Made by a program: the position numbers and the translations under genes. A stretch of DNA of 64,000 nt from Acidobacteriota bacterium (lineage in GTDB: Bacteria > Acidobacteriota > Blastocatellia > Chloracidobacteriales > JADJPF01): the NCBI GenBank assembly GCA_016213785.1, contig JACQZQ010000064.1, forward strand, positions 62,001 to 126,000. Reading direction: 5' to 3'. The first letter of the stretch is position 1. Each line of letters begins with the position of its first letter. Positions 63,558 through 64,000 of this stretch are shown here, piece after piece. A model generated the notes under the pieces. That model was given only the letters and a program-made list of their open reading frames with translations. It was not told the DNA's origin and ran no database searches.

Positions 63558-63697
63558 CTATATATAGTTTTTGCGGTATCGTTGCTAGCCCATCTAATAG
63601 CTTTTCGCTAAAATAATCGGGCTAACCTCAGTAAAATTTTCTTAATTTAAGGTATATATCAAAACCTAAGTAATAGTTTATCAATAACTTATTCCAT

Positions 63698-63736
63698 AAG
63701 GAGGAAGTACCAAATCTTGGTACTATTAATTATTTA
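63698..63736 (+). promoter_or_regulatory. Shine-Dalgarno separated from the start codon by a perfect hairpin
   Basis: AAGGAGG (63698-63704) is followed by AGTACCAA (63706-63713), loop ATC, and TTGGTACT (63717-63724), then 12 nt to the ATG at 63737. A six-codon frame starting TTG at 63717 ends TAA, overlapping the ATG as TAATG, which could couple translation. Confidence 0.55.
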
Positions 63737-64000
63737 ATGGAAGAAATAGCTAATGATCTTTCATCTTATAGTAGAGAAGAACGTTTGCAATTTTGTCGTA
63801 TTGTAGCCAATATGATTGCGGCTGACCATAAAATTACAGAAGAAGAAGAGTCTCAACTTGCACTCTTAGTTTGGCAGGCAGGTCTATCAATGTTAGAAGA
63901 AGATGTTGCCCAAGCTGTTAATCAAGAACTTCAAAACCCTTCTCAATTATCTGACTTAATTAAAAATATTGATAAACCAGATATGAAACGTTGGCTTTAT
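63737..64000 (+). CDS. TerB-like domain protein, N-terminal part
   Basis: Only the first 88 residues are in the window; the frame is open to the right edge. RLQFCRIVANMIAADHKITEEEE and LALLVWQAGLSMLEEDVAQAV (in blocks) resemble the TerB/DjlA N-terminal helical domain, with an acidic EEEE at the helix turn. TerB-like domains often act with chaperones or in stress and membrane responses, which suits its place 179 bp after the Hsp70 operon. Whether a J-domain or another domain follows is unknown. Confidence 0.72.
   Translation, partial: MEEIANDLSSYSREERLQFCRIVANMIAADHKITEEEESQLALLVWQAGLSMLEEDVAQAVNQELQNPSQLSDLIKNIDKPDMKRWLY

Noticed and set aside
1..64000. tRNA genes, rRNA genes, insertion sequences or prophage
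   Set aside because: I scanned for tRNA T-arm/terminal patterns, transposase motifs and phage structural genes and saw none, but a tRNAscan or profile search would be more sensitive.

Overview
The window looks like chromosomal DNA of a low-GC (by eye about two-thirds A+T) member of the Acidobacteriota, probably a Blastocatellia-like lineage. The evidence is a secreted VWFA-related protein of the acidobacterial type, a large Oar-like TonB-dependent receptor with an N-terminal carboxypeptidase-regulatory-like domain, a second small receptor of that architecture, and a Gram-negative Pil-Chp style chemosensory cluster. I see no rRNA, tRNA, CRISPR array, transposase or prophage. The taxonomic call is inference.

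Layout. 1-9.5 kb is mostly housekeeping: the 3' end of a 3-hydroxyacyl-CoA dehydrogenase, an enoyl-CoA hydratase-family gene, purD, pspA plus a membrane/coiled-coil partner, citrate synthase, a rhomboid protease, the VWFA-related protein and an MFS transporter. At 9.9-12.2 kb a very clear ydaO-class (c-di-AMP) riboswitch precedes an APC-superfamily permease that is probably a potassium transporter. 12.3-15.4 kb carries an aminotransferase, an SCP2 protein and cmk-ribE. 15.5-24.3 kb is a regulatory block: an outer-membrane receptor behind four AAGTTTA repeats spaced exactly 11 bp; a PDZ/7TM/GAF/PAS histidine kinase behind a sigma-54-type promoter; a HAD phosphatase; a candidate small RNA of about 107 nt with a near-perfect sigma-54 promoter and an intrinsic terminator; and an NtrC-type activator plus histidine kinase, again behind a sigma-54-like site.

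24.4-36.4 kb holds hemF, a repetitive harpin-like low-complexity protein, a minus-strand operon encoding a Rad50/SbcC-like ATPase (frameshifted near its start), a NurA nuclease and a sirtuin-fold protein lacking the catalytic histidine, and divergently a ClpA-like double AAA+ protein with an unfamiliar N-domain. A tail-anchored zinc-ribbon protein with TVVG repeats and an AlkA-type glycosylase follow. 36.5-42.5 kb has a protein of unknown function with a structured RNA and terminator upstream, a C-terminal processing protease, trmL, a GAF/PAS adenylate/guanylate cyclase and a STAS anti-sigma antagonist. 42.5-58.1 kb contains the large TonB receptor and the chemosensory cluster (tandem-CheW protein, CheB, CheA with four Hpt domains and a receiver, a BBP2-like porin, a PilJ-like receptor, CheW, and a divergent CheY/PilH-like regulator). 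58.3-64 kb is a DUF2760-Hsp70-Hsp70(DUF3731) operon followed by a TerB-like gene cut by the window edge.

The strongest leads are the sigma-54 circuit with its small RNA, the c-di-AMP riboswitch, the Rad50-NurA-sirtuin operon beside the ClpA-like gene, the structured RNA at 37.3 kb, and two genes whose Shine-Dalgarno sequence is separated from the start codon by a perfect hairpin.
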